Assembly: GCF_947495145.1 (NCBI RefSeq)
Contig: NZ_CANLXP010000005.1
Span: forward strand, 117,673 to 181,672
Reading direction: 5' to 3'
DNA: 64,000 nucleotides
From: an uncultured Arthrobacter sp.
Lineage (GTDB): Bacteria > Actinomycetota > Actinomycetes > Actinomycetales > Micrococcaceae
Positions 32,098 to 39,756 of the stretch are shown here, piece after piece. The first letter of the stretch is position 1. Every line of letters begins with the position of its first letter. The translations under genes were made by a program, and so were the position numbers. The notes under the pieces were generated by a model. The model worked only from the letters and a program-made list of their open reading frames with translations, did not search any database and had not been told where the DNA came from.

Positions 32098-33108
32098 CTA
32101 CGGCGTCGGGTTGGTGAGGATCGCCGGGTCCTTCTTCCCATACGGCATGCGCAGCTTCAGGGAGTTCGGCTCCACCCGGAAGGCCATATGCGAGCCCTCG
32201 CCCAGCGCGTCGCCGTCCAGTTCGATCTCCAGCGGGGTGTCAGACTCCACCTCGGCGGTTTTGCACTGGTAATACTCCAGCGAGGGGTCCTTGCCCTTGC
32301 CGCGCGCAAGCAGCTTGCCGAACACCGCGAGCCACCCGAGCTTGCCGCTGGGGGCCACGGTCATGATGTCCAGTAGCCCGTCGTTGAGCTTTGCACCCGG
32401 GAAAATCTCAAGGCCGCCCATGATCTTGCCGCAGTTGCCGCCCATGACGCTGCGCAGGCGCCGGGTGACCCGCTTGCCGCCGTCAATGGAGATGTGGACC
32501 TTGGACGGCTTGCCGGGCAGGTTCCGGATGCCGGCGTCGACGTAGGCGAGCCAGCCCACCTTGTCCTTCAGATCATCGCGTGTATCCGCCATCACCGCGG
32601 CGTCGAAGCCAAGCCCGGCCATCACCAGGAAGACGTGCGCGTCCTGGGCCCGGTCCACGTTCACATGCACCACGTCGATCATGCGCTCAGTACCTCCGAG
32701 CGCAGCTTCGACGGCACCCCGGGGATCATCCACATCGATATCGAGGTTGCGGGCAAGCAGGTTTCCGGTGCCCAGCGGCAGCAGGCCGAGCGCCGTCGTC
32801 GTGCCGGCCAGTTCCTCCGCCACGCACCGAACGGTGCCGTCGCCGCCGGCCGCAATAACGACGTCGACTCCCGCCTCCAACGCTTCCCTCGCCTGGCCGT
32901 GCCCCGGGTCATCCGCAGTGGTCTCGAGAAAGAGGGGCTCCTGCCAGCCCTTCTCGAGGCTCAGCTCCGTGACGATTGCCCGAATGTCCTCGTCAGTCGG
33001 CTTGACCGGGTTGATGATCAGCGCTGCACGCCTGGTGCGCTCTTCCGACTGGCGTTCCGGTTCAAGCTCGGAGTGCTGTTCAGACTCGGTGTCCGGCAAG
33101 GAAGCCAT
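32098..33108 (-). CDS. Diacylglycerol kinase family lipid kinase (YegS/DgkB-like)
   Basis: A 336-aa lipid kinase. The nucleotide motif DVVIAAGGDGTVRCVAEEL and LLPLGTGNLLARNL are the DAGK catalytic signatures; the C-terminal part (GGLEIFPGAKLNDGLLDIMTV) is the second domain of YegS-type kinases. AGGAG lies seven bases before ATG 33108, so I use this start rather than 33225. The first 25 residues are charged and disordered. It would phosphorylate diacylglycerol or a related lipid at the membrane surface. It is convergent with the siderophore operon. Confidence 0.9.
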   Translation of the reverse strand: MASLPDTESEQHSELEPERQSEERTRRAALIINPVKPTDEDIRAIVTELSLEKGWQEPLFLETTADDPGHGQAREALEAGVDVVIAAGGDGTVRCVAEELAGTTTALGLLPLGTGNLLARNLDIDVDDPRGAVEAALGGTERMIDVVHVNVDRAQDAHVFLVMAGLGFDAAVMADTRDDLKDKVGWLAYVDAGIRNLPGKPSKVHISIDGGKRVTRRLRSVMGGNCGKIMGGLEIFPGAKLNDGLLDIMTVAPSGKLGWLAVFGKLLARGKGKDPSLEYYQCKTAEVESDTPLEIELDGDALGEGSHMAFRVEPNSLKLRMPYGKKDPAILTNPTP

Positions 33109-33218
33109 GCAAATTCTCCTGACGAGGGGGTTTGTAACCGAGCTTAGCGTCTGGCATCGCGGGGTGTGCCGGTGGTGCTGCGAGACTATGCTGAGTGGGC
33201 AAACCAGAAGGAGGAGCC

Positions 33219-33500
33219 ATGACACAGGATCAGTCCAGCGCGGGCGAGGCTAACGGGCAGCAGAGCGGCGCGCAGGAGGGCAACACCTCCGGCGGATCGC
33301 CGACTTTCCCCAATCCAGCCAGTGCCCGTCCCACCGGCAACACCACCGGGTTCAACGGCTCCTACGAGGAGACAGAGCACCACACCCAGCACGAGTATGA
33401 CGCTGAACACCAGCAGGACGAGTCGCGAAAAGCATCGGGCAGCGATGCCGCCAGCCCTTCAGGCGGTGCTGCAGGCATACATGCAGAGAAAGAGGACTAA
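33219..33500 (+). CDS. Small disordered hypothetical protein, 93 aa
   Basis: A Gln, Ser, Gly, Glu-rich protein with no hydrophobic segment, probably disordered throughout (GQQSGAQEGNTSGGSPTFPN, HHTQHEYDAEHQQDES). AAGGAGGAG precedes ATG 33219, which is preferred over the ORF-track start at 33195. It lies five bases before the GDSL hydrolase gene and is probably co-transcribed. I do not recognise a family. Confidence 0.6.
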   Translation: MTQDQSSAGEANGQQSGAQEGNTSGGSPTFPNPASARPTGNTTGFNGSYEETEHHTQHEYDAEHQQDESRKASGSDAASPSGGAAGIHAEKED

Positions 33501-33505
33501 CGGAA

Positions 33506-34315
33506 TTGGGTACAGAGTCTTCGGCCACAGCTTTTGCTCACCGTTATGTCGCCCTCGGCGATTCGTTCACCGAGGGTGTGGGGGATTGGGACCCGCGCAG
33601 TCCCAACGGCGTGCGCGGGTGGGCTGACCGCGTCGCGGAGCAGCTGGTCCTCGCTGATCCGTCCTGGGGCTACGCAAACTTGGCCATCCGCGGCCGGAAG
33701 ATGCGGCAGATCCTTTCCGAACAGGTGGACGCAGCTCTCGCACTGAAACCGACCCTCGTCACCATCTATGCCGGCGCCAACGACATCCTGCGCCCCTCCA
33801 TCGATCTCGACGCACTGCTGGCAGAATACGACGCCGGCATCGCCCGCCTGCGCGGCAGCGGCGCCGCGGTGGTGCTGTTCACCGGATTCGATTCGTCGAA
33901 GTCCGCCGTCTTCGGCAAGACCCGCGGGCGCACCGCGATCTATAACGAACTCGTCCGGGAAATCGCCGAGCGGCATGATGCCGAGGTGGCGGACTACTGG
34001 CGGATGAGGGAGTTCCAGAACTGGGGCTACTGGGATGTGGACCGAATGCACATGTCCGCTGCCGGCCACACGCTCATGGCGGCCCGGGTCCTGGAAGTTC
34101 TGAAGTCAGCCCACAGTATCGAGGTGCCCGAGCTTGAGGCCCGCCCGGCGGCCTCACGCCTCGCCCAACTCCGGCAGGATGCCCTCTGGGCACGCGACTA
34201 CCTTGGACCGTGGATGGGCAGGCGGCTGCGCGGACAATCCTCGGGGGACACGCTCACGCCGAAGTACCCCGAGCTGACTCATCCACTGTGGACACAGCAG
34301 AGTACCTCCCCATGA
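33506..34315 (+). CDS. SGNH/GDSL hydrolase family protein
   Basis: A 269-aa esterase-fold protein. Block I is YVALGDSFTEGVGD with catalytic Ser20; block III is YAGANDILRP; block V is DRMHMSAAGH, giving the Asp-x2-His pair. No signal peptide is visible, so it is cytosolic. The start is TTG 33506, directly after the preceding stop, with GAGG some bases before; another start is possible a few codons in. The natural ester substrate is unknown. Confidence 0.88.
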   Translation: MGTESSATAFAHRYVALGDSFTEGVGDWDPRSPNGVRGWADRVAEQLVLADPSWGYANLAIRGRKMRQILSEQVDAALALKPTLVTIYAGANDILRPSIDLDALLAEYDAGIARLRGSGAAVVLFTGFDSSKSAVFGKTRGRTAIYNELVREIAERHDAEVADYWRMREFQNWGYWDVDRMHMSAAGHTLMAARVLEVLKSAHSIEVPELEARPAASRLAQLRQDALWARDYLGPWMGRRLRGQSSGDTLTPKYPELTHPLWTQQSTSP

Positions 34316-34334
34316 CGGCGGCGCTTCTGAAAGA

Positions 34335-34841
34335 ATGGAACACATGACTGGGGTGCGTTGGTTGAATCCTGCGGAAAGACAAGCGTGGCTTGCCCTCTAC
34401 GGGGTGGCGACGCTGCTGCCGGGAACGCTCGACGCCGATCTCAACCGGCGTGCCCGGATCACCCTGTTCGACTATCACGTCCTCGCAATGCTCTCCGAGG
34501 CTGAAGATCACACACTGCCCATGAGTGAGCTGGCGGGCCGCTCCAACGCCTCGCTGTCCCGGCTGAGCCACGTGGTGACAAAGCTCGAGGCCCGCAGCTG
34601 GGTGCGGCGCAGCCAGAGCACCCGTGATCTCCGCGTCACCACTGCAACCATCACTGCAGACGGGCTCGCCAACCTGCAGGAGTTGGCGCTCGAGCACGTG
34701 GAGCACGTCCGGCGGCTGGTTTTCGACGGTCTCGATGCGCAGGATGTCGCCGATCTTGAGCGAGTGGGCAAGAAGATCCTTGCCCGGCTTGATGAGACAC
34801 ACTGGATCCTCAAACAGTCACAACCACTCGGATCGGCATGA
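34335..34841 (+). CDS. MarR family transcriptional regulator
   Basis: A 168-aa winged-helix regulator. The recognition region is MSELAGRSNASLSRLSHVVTKLEARSWVRRSQSTRDLRVTTATITADGLANL, typical of MarR. ATG 34335 or ATG 34344 may be the start; AAGAAT seven bases before 34344 would make the latter leaderless. Its stop overlaps the start of the GlgC-like gene (ATGA). This coupling suggests it controls its own operon, perhaps in answer to a metabolite, but no operator could be fixed by eye. Confidence 0.9.
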   Translation: MEHMTGVRWLNPAERQAWLALYGVATLLPGTLDADLNRRARITLFDYHVLAMLSEAEDHTLPMSELAGRSNASLSRLSHVVTKLEARSWVRRSQSTRDLRVTTATITADGLANLQELALEHVEHVRRLVFDGLDAQDVADLERVGKKILARLDETHWILKQSQPLGSA

Positions 34842-35977
34842 GCGAGCCGTCCGTTCTGGCAGTGATCCTGGCCGGCGGCACCGGCGGCCGGCTCGGCGCA
34901 CTGACGGACAGCAAGGCCAAACCCGTAGTCCCGGTGGGCGGAACGTATCGGCTCATCGATATCCCGCTCTCCAACCTGCACCACAGCCATATCTCGGATG
35001 TCTGGGTAGTTGAGCAGTACCAGCCAAAGTCCATCAACGATCACCTCGCCAACGGACGTCCCTGGGACCTGGACCGAACCAATGGGGGGCTTCGCGTCCT
35101 GCCGCCGTTCCAGGGCGACCACGGCGAGGGTTTCGCCGCGGGCAACGCGGACGGCCTGTACCGGCAGGCCGAATTCATCCGCGAGTTCGGCCCCGACCTG
35201 GTACTCGTACTCAGTGCCGACCATCTGTACCGGCTCGATTACCGCGACGTGATCAAGACCCACCAGGAGGCCGGCGCGGTGCTCACCATGGTGACTACCC
35301 GGTTCGACGGCGATGCCTCCCAGCACGGTGTTGTCGAGGTGGCGGACGGCCGGGTCACGGGGTTCGAGTACAAGCCCGAGAATCCCCGCACCGACGTGGT
35401 GGCGGCGGAAATCTTCCTCTACTCGGCAGACGTGCTGCTGGACACACTGGCTGAACTTCACGAGCGCGACGGCGAGCTCGAAGACTACGGAGACCAGCTC
35501 ATCCCGCACCTCGTGCAGCACCGCACCGTTGCTGAACACCGGCTCGAGTCCTACTGGCTGGACCTCGGTACACCGAAGAACTACCACCGCGCGCACATGG
35601 ACCTGCTCGAAGGGACCGGCCTGGCGTTCGACGATCCCGCGTGGCCGATACTGAGCGCCAGCCCGCGGCGGCTGCCCGCCTTCGTTGCAGACACCGCTCG
35701 GATCGGCTCAAGCCTCATTTCGCCGGGGGCGACCATCGCGGGATCTGTCACGTCCAGTGTGATCGGGCCGGACGCAGTAGTGGAGGAGGGTGCCGTCGTC
35801 GAACATTCAGTTGTGCTGAACCGCGCCCGCATCCCTGCCGGAGCGGCAGTGCGCTGGGCCATTTTGGACGCCGACGCCCAGCTGGCTCCCGATGCTGAGA
35901 TCGGGGAGCGCGGCGTCGTGACGGTCGTCGATGCCGATGGAAACGCCTCGCGTCCCGACGAGTCGGAAGGCGGCTGA
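34838..35977 (+). CDS. Glucose-1-phosphate adenylyltransferase-like nucleotidyltransferase
   Basis: A 379-aa GlgC-like protein. The N-terminal nucleotide loop reads ILAGGTGGRLGALTDSKAKPVVPVGGTYRLIDIPLSN, where true GlgC proteins mostly have GGRGSRL; LVLVLSADHLYRLDY and SYWLDLGTPKNYHRAH are further family signs, and the C-terminal part has hexapeptide (left-handed beta-helix) repeats (ISPGATIAGSVTSSVIGPDAVV). It would make ADP-glucose or another NDP-sugar. The loop change and shorter size suggest a paralogue of the main GlgC. It is coupled to a MarR regulator. Confidence 0.82.
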   Translation: MSEPSVLAVILAGGTGGRLGALTDSKAKPVVPVGGTYRLIDIPLSNLHHSHISDVWVVEQYQPKSINDHLANGRPWDLDRTNGGLRVLPPFQGDHGEGFAAGNADGLYRQAEFIREFGPDLVLVLSADHLYRLDYRDVIKTHQEAGAVLTMVTTRFDGDASQHGVVEVADGRVTGFEYKPENPRTDVVAAEIFLYSADVLLDTLAELHERDGELEDYGDQLIPHLVQHRTVAEHRLESYWLDLGTPKNYHRAHMDLLEGTGLAFDDPAWPILSASPRRLPAFVADTARIGSSLISPGATIAGSVTSSVIGPDAVVEEGAVVEHSVVLNRARIPAGAAVRWAILDADAQLAPDAEIGERGVVTVVDADGNASRPDESEGG

Positions 35978-35988
35978 GCCTCCTGCGA

Positions 35989-36018
35989 TTGGTCTTAAGG
36001 CGTGCTCCCTCCTAGAAT
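35989..36018 (+). promoter_or_regulatory. Promoter of the rpmB operon
   Basis: TTGGTC (35989-35994) and TAGAAT (36013-36018) are 18 bases apart. The start codon of rpmB is about 200 bases downstream, so the transcript has a long leader. Inside it aggggc (36094-36099) and gcccct (36154-36159) could close a large stem. Confidence 0.5.
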
Positions 36019-36223
36019 GGAAGGGCATCAGGTGGCGGAGCGTGCGCAATTGCTCCGGTTTGCGGGGTTATTCTCTCCCGTTGGCCGGTAGTTAGGGGCT
36101 CAGGTTGCGCAGAAATCGCGAACATCCGGCGGTCTTGACCGTCAAACGGTGACGCCCCTGAACGCATTCCATGGCAGGTAGAACACTTCTCTACTTGCTC
36201 TATTCAATCTTTGGAGGATCGTC

Positions 36224-36460
36224 ATGGCAGCTCACTGCCAAGTGACTGGGGCCGAGCCGGGCTTCGGGCACAGCATCTCGCACTCGCACCGGCGCACCAA
36301 GCGTAGGTTCGACCCGAATATTCAGAAGAAGCGGTATTGGGTTCCGTCCCTGCGCCGCAATGTGACGTTGCAGGTTTCGGCCCGCGGCATCAAGACCATC
36401 GACGTGCGTGGTATTGACGCCGTCGTCGCCCAGATCCAGGCGCGGGGAGTGAAGCTCTAA
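36224..36460 (+). CDS. rpmB: 50S ribosomal protein L28
   Basis: A 78-aa protein. [35 protein letters not shown] is plainly L28. It has only one Cys in the N-terminal part, so it is the form without a CxxC zinc ribbon. TTTGGAGG precedes the ATG. It is first in the rpmB-rpmG-rpsN operon; such zinc-free sets are under Zur control in several actinobacteria, but I see no Zur-type box here. Confidence 0.95.
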   Translation: MAAHCQVTGAEPGFGHSISHSHRRTKRRFDPNIQKKRYWVPSLRRNVTLQVSARGIKTIDVRGIDAVVAQIQARGVKL

Positions 36461-36627
36461 TGGCAAAGGACAAAGACGTACGTCCGATCATCAAGCTGAA
36501 GTCCACGGCCGGCACCGGGTACACCTACGTGACCCGCAAGAACCGCCGTAATGACCCGGACCGCATGGTTCTGATGAAGTATGACCCCAAGATCCGCAAG
36601 CACGTCGAATTCCGAGAGGAGCGCTAA
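36460..36627 (+). CDS. rpmG: 50S ribosomal protein L33
   Basis: A 55-aa protein missing from the ORF track because of its size: [20 protein letters not shown]... [20 protein letters not shown]... It has no Cys, so it is the zinc-independent form. Its ATG overlaps the L28 stop codon (TAATG), and rpsN follows after four bases. It is a component of the large subunit near the E site. Confidence 0.95.
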   Translation: MAKDKDVRPIIKLKSTAGTGYTYVTRKNRRNDPDRMVLMKYDPKIRKHVEFREER

Positions 36628-36631
36628 ACAC

Positions 36632-36937
36632 ATGGCTAAGAAGTCAAAGATTGCTCGCAACGAGCAGCGCAAGGTCATTGTTGAGCGCTACGCGGCCAAG
36701 CGCCTCGAGCTCAAGAAGACGCTTGTTGACGAGAACGCAACGGACGAGGCTCGCGAGGCTGCACGCCTCGGCCTGCAGAAGCTGCCCCGCAACGCGTCGC
36801 CGGTTCGCCTGCGCAATCGCGACCAGATTGACGGGCGCCCCCGCGGCACCCTCCAGAAGTTCGGCATCTCGCGTGTCCGCTTCCGCGATATGGCGCACCG
36901 CGGCGAGCTGCCCGGCGTAACCAAGTCCAGCTGGTAG
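36632..36937 (+). CDS. rpsN: 30S ribosomal protein S14 (long, zinc-free form)
   Basis: A 101-aa S14 of the long type: [27 protein letters not shown] at the N-terminus and [41 protein letters not shown] at the C-terminus. It lacks the CxxC pairs of the short zinc form. The start is ATG 36632 with GAGAGGAG upstream, rather than the ORF-track start at 36581. A strong terminator follows. Confidence 0.95.
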   Translation: MAKKSKIARNEQRKVIVERYAAKRLELKKTLVDENATDEAREAARLGLQKLPRNASPVRLRNRDQIDGRPRGTLQKFGISRVRFRDMAHRGELPGVTKSSW

Positions 36938-36969
36938 TTCCAACGGGCATCACCGCTCGATGAACTGCC

Positions 36970-37005
36970 GATCAGGGCGGCGACCAGATGGTCGCCGCCC
37001 TGATC
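36970..37005 (+). terminator. Terminator of the rpmB-rpmG-rpsN operon
   Basis: gatcagggcggcgac (36970-36984) pairs perfectly with gtcgccgccctgatc (36991-37005) over a six-base loop, followed by gcttt. Confidence 0.88.
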
Positions 37006-37192
37006 GCTTTAAGGGCACCTGCGGGTCTTCAGGAGGTCTCGAGACGGAAAATAGGTTCGAATTGCGCCAAATACCGGGTAGAAATGCCTGAATCTGCGGG
37101 ACTTTGCGATTGAAGCTGGTAGGTTTTCCTCCAGAAGCTTCGCCAGAACGGTGAGGTTCTGAAAAATCCGCACAAGTCCAGGAGGACATACA

Positions 37193-37483
37193 TTGGCTAA
37201 GAAAGAGACCAAGAACCGCAGCGAACTGGTGGCCGAGGTAGCAGCGAAGGCTGACACCAGCCAGACTGCCGTGAACAGCGTGCTGGATGCCCTGTTCGAC
37301 GTTCTCGCTTCCTCCGCCAAGAACGACGTCAAGGTCACCATTCCGGGCTGGCTGGCAGTCGAGCGCACCGAGCGTGCAGCACGCACCGGCCGCAACCCCC
37401 AGACCGGCGAGACCATCGAGATTGCAGCAGGCAGCAGCGTCAAGCTGACCGCCGGTTCCAAGCTCAAGGCTGCCGTCAAGTAA
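37193..37483 (+). CDS. hup: HU family DNA-binding protein
   Basis: A 96-aa HU protein: KNRSELVAEVAAKADTSQTAVNSVLDALFDVL, then the arm region VERTERAARTGRNPQTGETIEI, then SVKLTAGSKLKAAVK. The long Lys/Ala tail of mycobacterial HU (HupB) is absent, so it is the short form. The start is TTG 37193, with a perfect AGGAGG seven bases upstream; no ATG fits. It compacts and bends DNA. It stands alone between two terminators, which is common for hup. Confidence 0.94.
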   Translation: MAKKETKNRSELVAEVAAKADTSQTAVNSVLDALFDVLASSAKNDVKVTIPGWLAVERTERAARTGRNPQTGETIEIAAGSSVKLTAGSKLKAAVK

Positions 37484-37494
37484 GTCAGCTGATC

Positions 37495-37527
37495 CGAGGG
37501 CTGCCACCACCTGGGTGGCAGCCCTCG
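37495..37527 (+). terminator. hup terminator
   Basis: cgagggctgccacc (37495-37508) pairs perfectly with ggtggcagccctcg (37514-37527), followed by tttcgttt. Confidence 0.9.
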
Positions 37528-37608
37528 TTTCGTTTAAGCGGATGATCCGCCGTGCATCAGACCACGATAGTTTGGCCGTTGTTCTACTGCGGGTAGACAA
37601 TGGAAGGC

Positions 37609-39756
37609 GTGGCCACAACAACGAACCAGTCGAAGCGCGGCAATGCCGGCGCCGCCGGCGAGAGCGGGGTCAGGCCGGCCTGGCTGATCGTCGCCGGCGC
37701 CGCCGTTCTTGTTGCGGTGGTGCTTGCTCTCGCGTTCTCCGGAGCAGCGGCGCCACGGCAGCTCAGCGACCCGGGCGTCCTCACCCGATGGGGCCTGCCC
37801 ATATCGAAGGCCGTACACAATATTGCTGTTGCCGCGGTCATCGGCTCACTGGTCTTCGCGGCAGTAATCCTGCCCCGAAACGTCCGCTCACGAAGCGGAT
37901 CCAACCGCTCAGGCAGCGCTGATGCTGCGGCGGAGACGGGCGAAACGCCTGCCTTCGCCAAGGCAATGGCCCTCGCATCCTGGGCGGCAGTTGCCTGGAC
38001 CCTTTCCGCTCTCGCTGTCCTGGTGCTGACCTACTCGGATGCCGCCGGTTTGCCGCTGAGCTCAGATCCCGTTTACACCCAGGGCCTGGCTTCCTATCTG
38101 ACTGACTTCGACACAGGCCGGGCCTGGCTCTCCACCACGATGATCGCCGCCGTCGTTGCAACCATGACGTTCGGCGTACGCTCCAGCCTCTGGCTGGCCC
38201 TCACACTGCTGCTGGCTCTCGGCGGTCTGGTGCCGATGGCGCTGATCGGGCATTCCGCCGGCGGTGATGATCACTATGCCGCCATCAACTCCATCGCGCT
38301 CCACCTCGTGGGCGTCTGCCTCTGGGTGGGTGGAATCATTGTCCTGGCCGTCATCGGCGGCAAGCTCGGGACGCAGACGACGGCAGTGCTGAAGCGGTTC
38401 TCAGCGCTTGCCGGTTTCGCGTTCGCTCTGGTCTTCCTCTCAGGCATCATCAACGCGAGCCTGCGCATCGGCAGCCTTGCCCAGCTCGGCTCCGAATGGG
38501 GACTGCTGGTGACCTTCAAGGCCATCGCCACGATCCTCCTTGGCGGAATCGGGCTCATGCACCGGCAGTGGATCATTCCGCGGCTGGACACCAACCTGTC
38601 GGCACGGCGCGTGCTCTGGCAGCTCATCGCCGTCGAGCTGGCTATCATGGCAGCAGTGTCCGGCGTTGCGGTAGCGCTCGCGCGAACAGCGCCGCCGGGC
38701 TCCGAGCAGCTGCAGCCGGACGCCACCCCGGCTCGCATCCTCACCGGCTATGAACTGCCGCCGGAGCCGACGCCGATGCGCTGGCTTACCGAGTGGCGCC
38801 CCGACTGGCTCTGGATCGCTTTCGCGATCACAGTGGCTGCCGCCTACGTCCTGGGCATGCTGAAGCTGCGCCGTCGCGGTGATTCGTGGCCGGTGCTGCG
38901 CCTCGTCTCCTGGTTTGTCGGACTGATCGCCCTGACGTACTTCACGTCCGGAGCACCCGCCGTCTACGGCATGGTGCTTTTCAGCGCACACATGGTCGAT
39001 CACATGGCGCTGACCATGGTGGTGCCGCTGTTCCTTGTCATCGGCGCGCCCGTCACACTCGCGCTGAAGGCGCTCACCCCGCGCACTGACGGCAGCCGTG
39101 GTATCCGGGAGTGGATCCTCGTGATCGTCCACTCGAAGTTCTCCGCGCTGGTCACCCATCCTCTGTTTGCGGCTGCAAACTTCGCCGGATCCATCGTGAT
39201 CTTCTACTACTCGCCGCTGTTCGGCTTTGCGCTGCGCGAGCATGTGGGACATGAGCTCATGAACCTGCACTTCCTGCTCACCGGGTACATCTTTGTGCTG
39301 ACCATGATCGGAACCGACCCCATCCCTCGCCGTGCACCGTTCCCGCTGCGGCTGCTGCTCCTCTTCGCCACCATGGCCTTCCACGCGTTCTTCGGCGTCG
39401 CGCTGACGGGAGGCACCTCACTGCTGCAGGCATCCTGGTTCGGGAATATGGGCCGGGACTGGGGGCCTTCCGCTCTGGAGGACCAGCAGATCGGCGGTGC
39501 GGTGACCTGGGGAATCGGTGAAATACCGACGCTCCTGCTGGCGATCGGCGTAGCCGTGATGTGGTCCCGCAGCGACGCAAAGGAATCGCGCCGCAAGGAC
39601 CGGGCGGCTGACCGGAATAACGATGCCGAGCTCTCGGCTTATAACAACATGTTCGCCTCGCTGGCGGAACGGAACAGCACCCGGCCTTCCACGCGGCGCT
39701 CGTCCCACGACGCCCCGGCAGGACAGCGCCCAACCCCACCAGGAGATTCTGAATGA
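37609..39756 (+). CDS. CopD - CtaG (cytochrome c oxidase assembly) fusion membrane protein
   Basis: A protein of about 715 residues with some 14-16 membrane helices. The first half (ISKAVHNIAVAAVIGSLVFAAVILPRN ... HLVGVCLWVGGIIVLAVIGGKL) is a CopD-type copper resistance domain; the second half (GMVLFSAHMVDHMALTMVVPLFLVIGAPVTLALKA ... MNLHFLLTGYIFVLTMIGTDP) is a caa3-type CtaG domain. Both concern copper movement across the membrane, the second for oxidase assembly. ATG 37600 is the ORF-track start, but TTGGCC-16-TAGACA would start transcription near 37606, so GTG 37609 is preferred. The stop overlaps the next gene (ATGA). Confidence 0.85.
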   Translation: MATTTNQSKRGNAGAAGESGVRPAWLIVAGAAVLVAVVLALAFSGAAAPRQLSDPGVLTRWGLPISKAVHNIAVAAVIGSLVFAAVILPRNVRSRSGSNRSGSADAAAETGETPAFAKAMALASWAAVAWTLSALAVLVLTYSDAAGLPLSSDPVYTQGLASYLTDFDTGRAWLSTTMIAAVVATMTFGVRSSLWLALTLLLALGGLVPMALIGHSAGGDDHYAAINSIALHLVGVCLWVGGIIVLAVIGGKLGTQTTAVLKRFSALAGFAFALVFLSGIINASLRIGSLAQLGSEWGLLVTFKAIATILLGGIGLMHRQWIIPRLDTNLSARRVLWQLIAVELAIMAAVSGVAVALARTAPPGSEQLQPDATPARILTGYELPPEPTPMRWLTEWRPDWLWIAFAITVAAAYVLGMLKLRRRGDSWPVLRLVSWFVGLIALTYFTSGAPAVYGMVLFSAHMVDHMALTMVVPLFLVIGAPVTLALKALTPRTDGSRGIREWILVIVHSKFSALVTHPLFAAANFAGSIVIFYYSPLFGFALREHVGHELMNLHFLLTGYIFVLTMIGTDPIPRRAPFPLRLLLLFATMAFHAFFGVALTGGTSLLQASWFGNMGRDWGPSALEDQQIGGAVTWGIGEIPTLLLAIGVAVMWSRSDAKESRRKDRAADRNNDAELSAYNNMFASLAERNSTRPSTRRSSHDAPAGQRPTPPGDSE

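Noticed and set aside
36019-36223. Riboswitch in the rpmB leader
   Set aside because: Some pairing is possible, but I could not match it to any known riboswitch or ribosomal-protein leader by eye.
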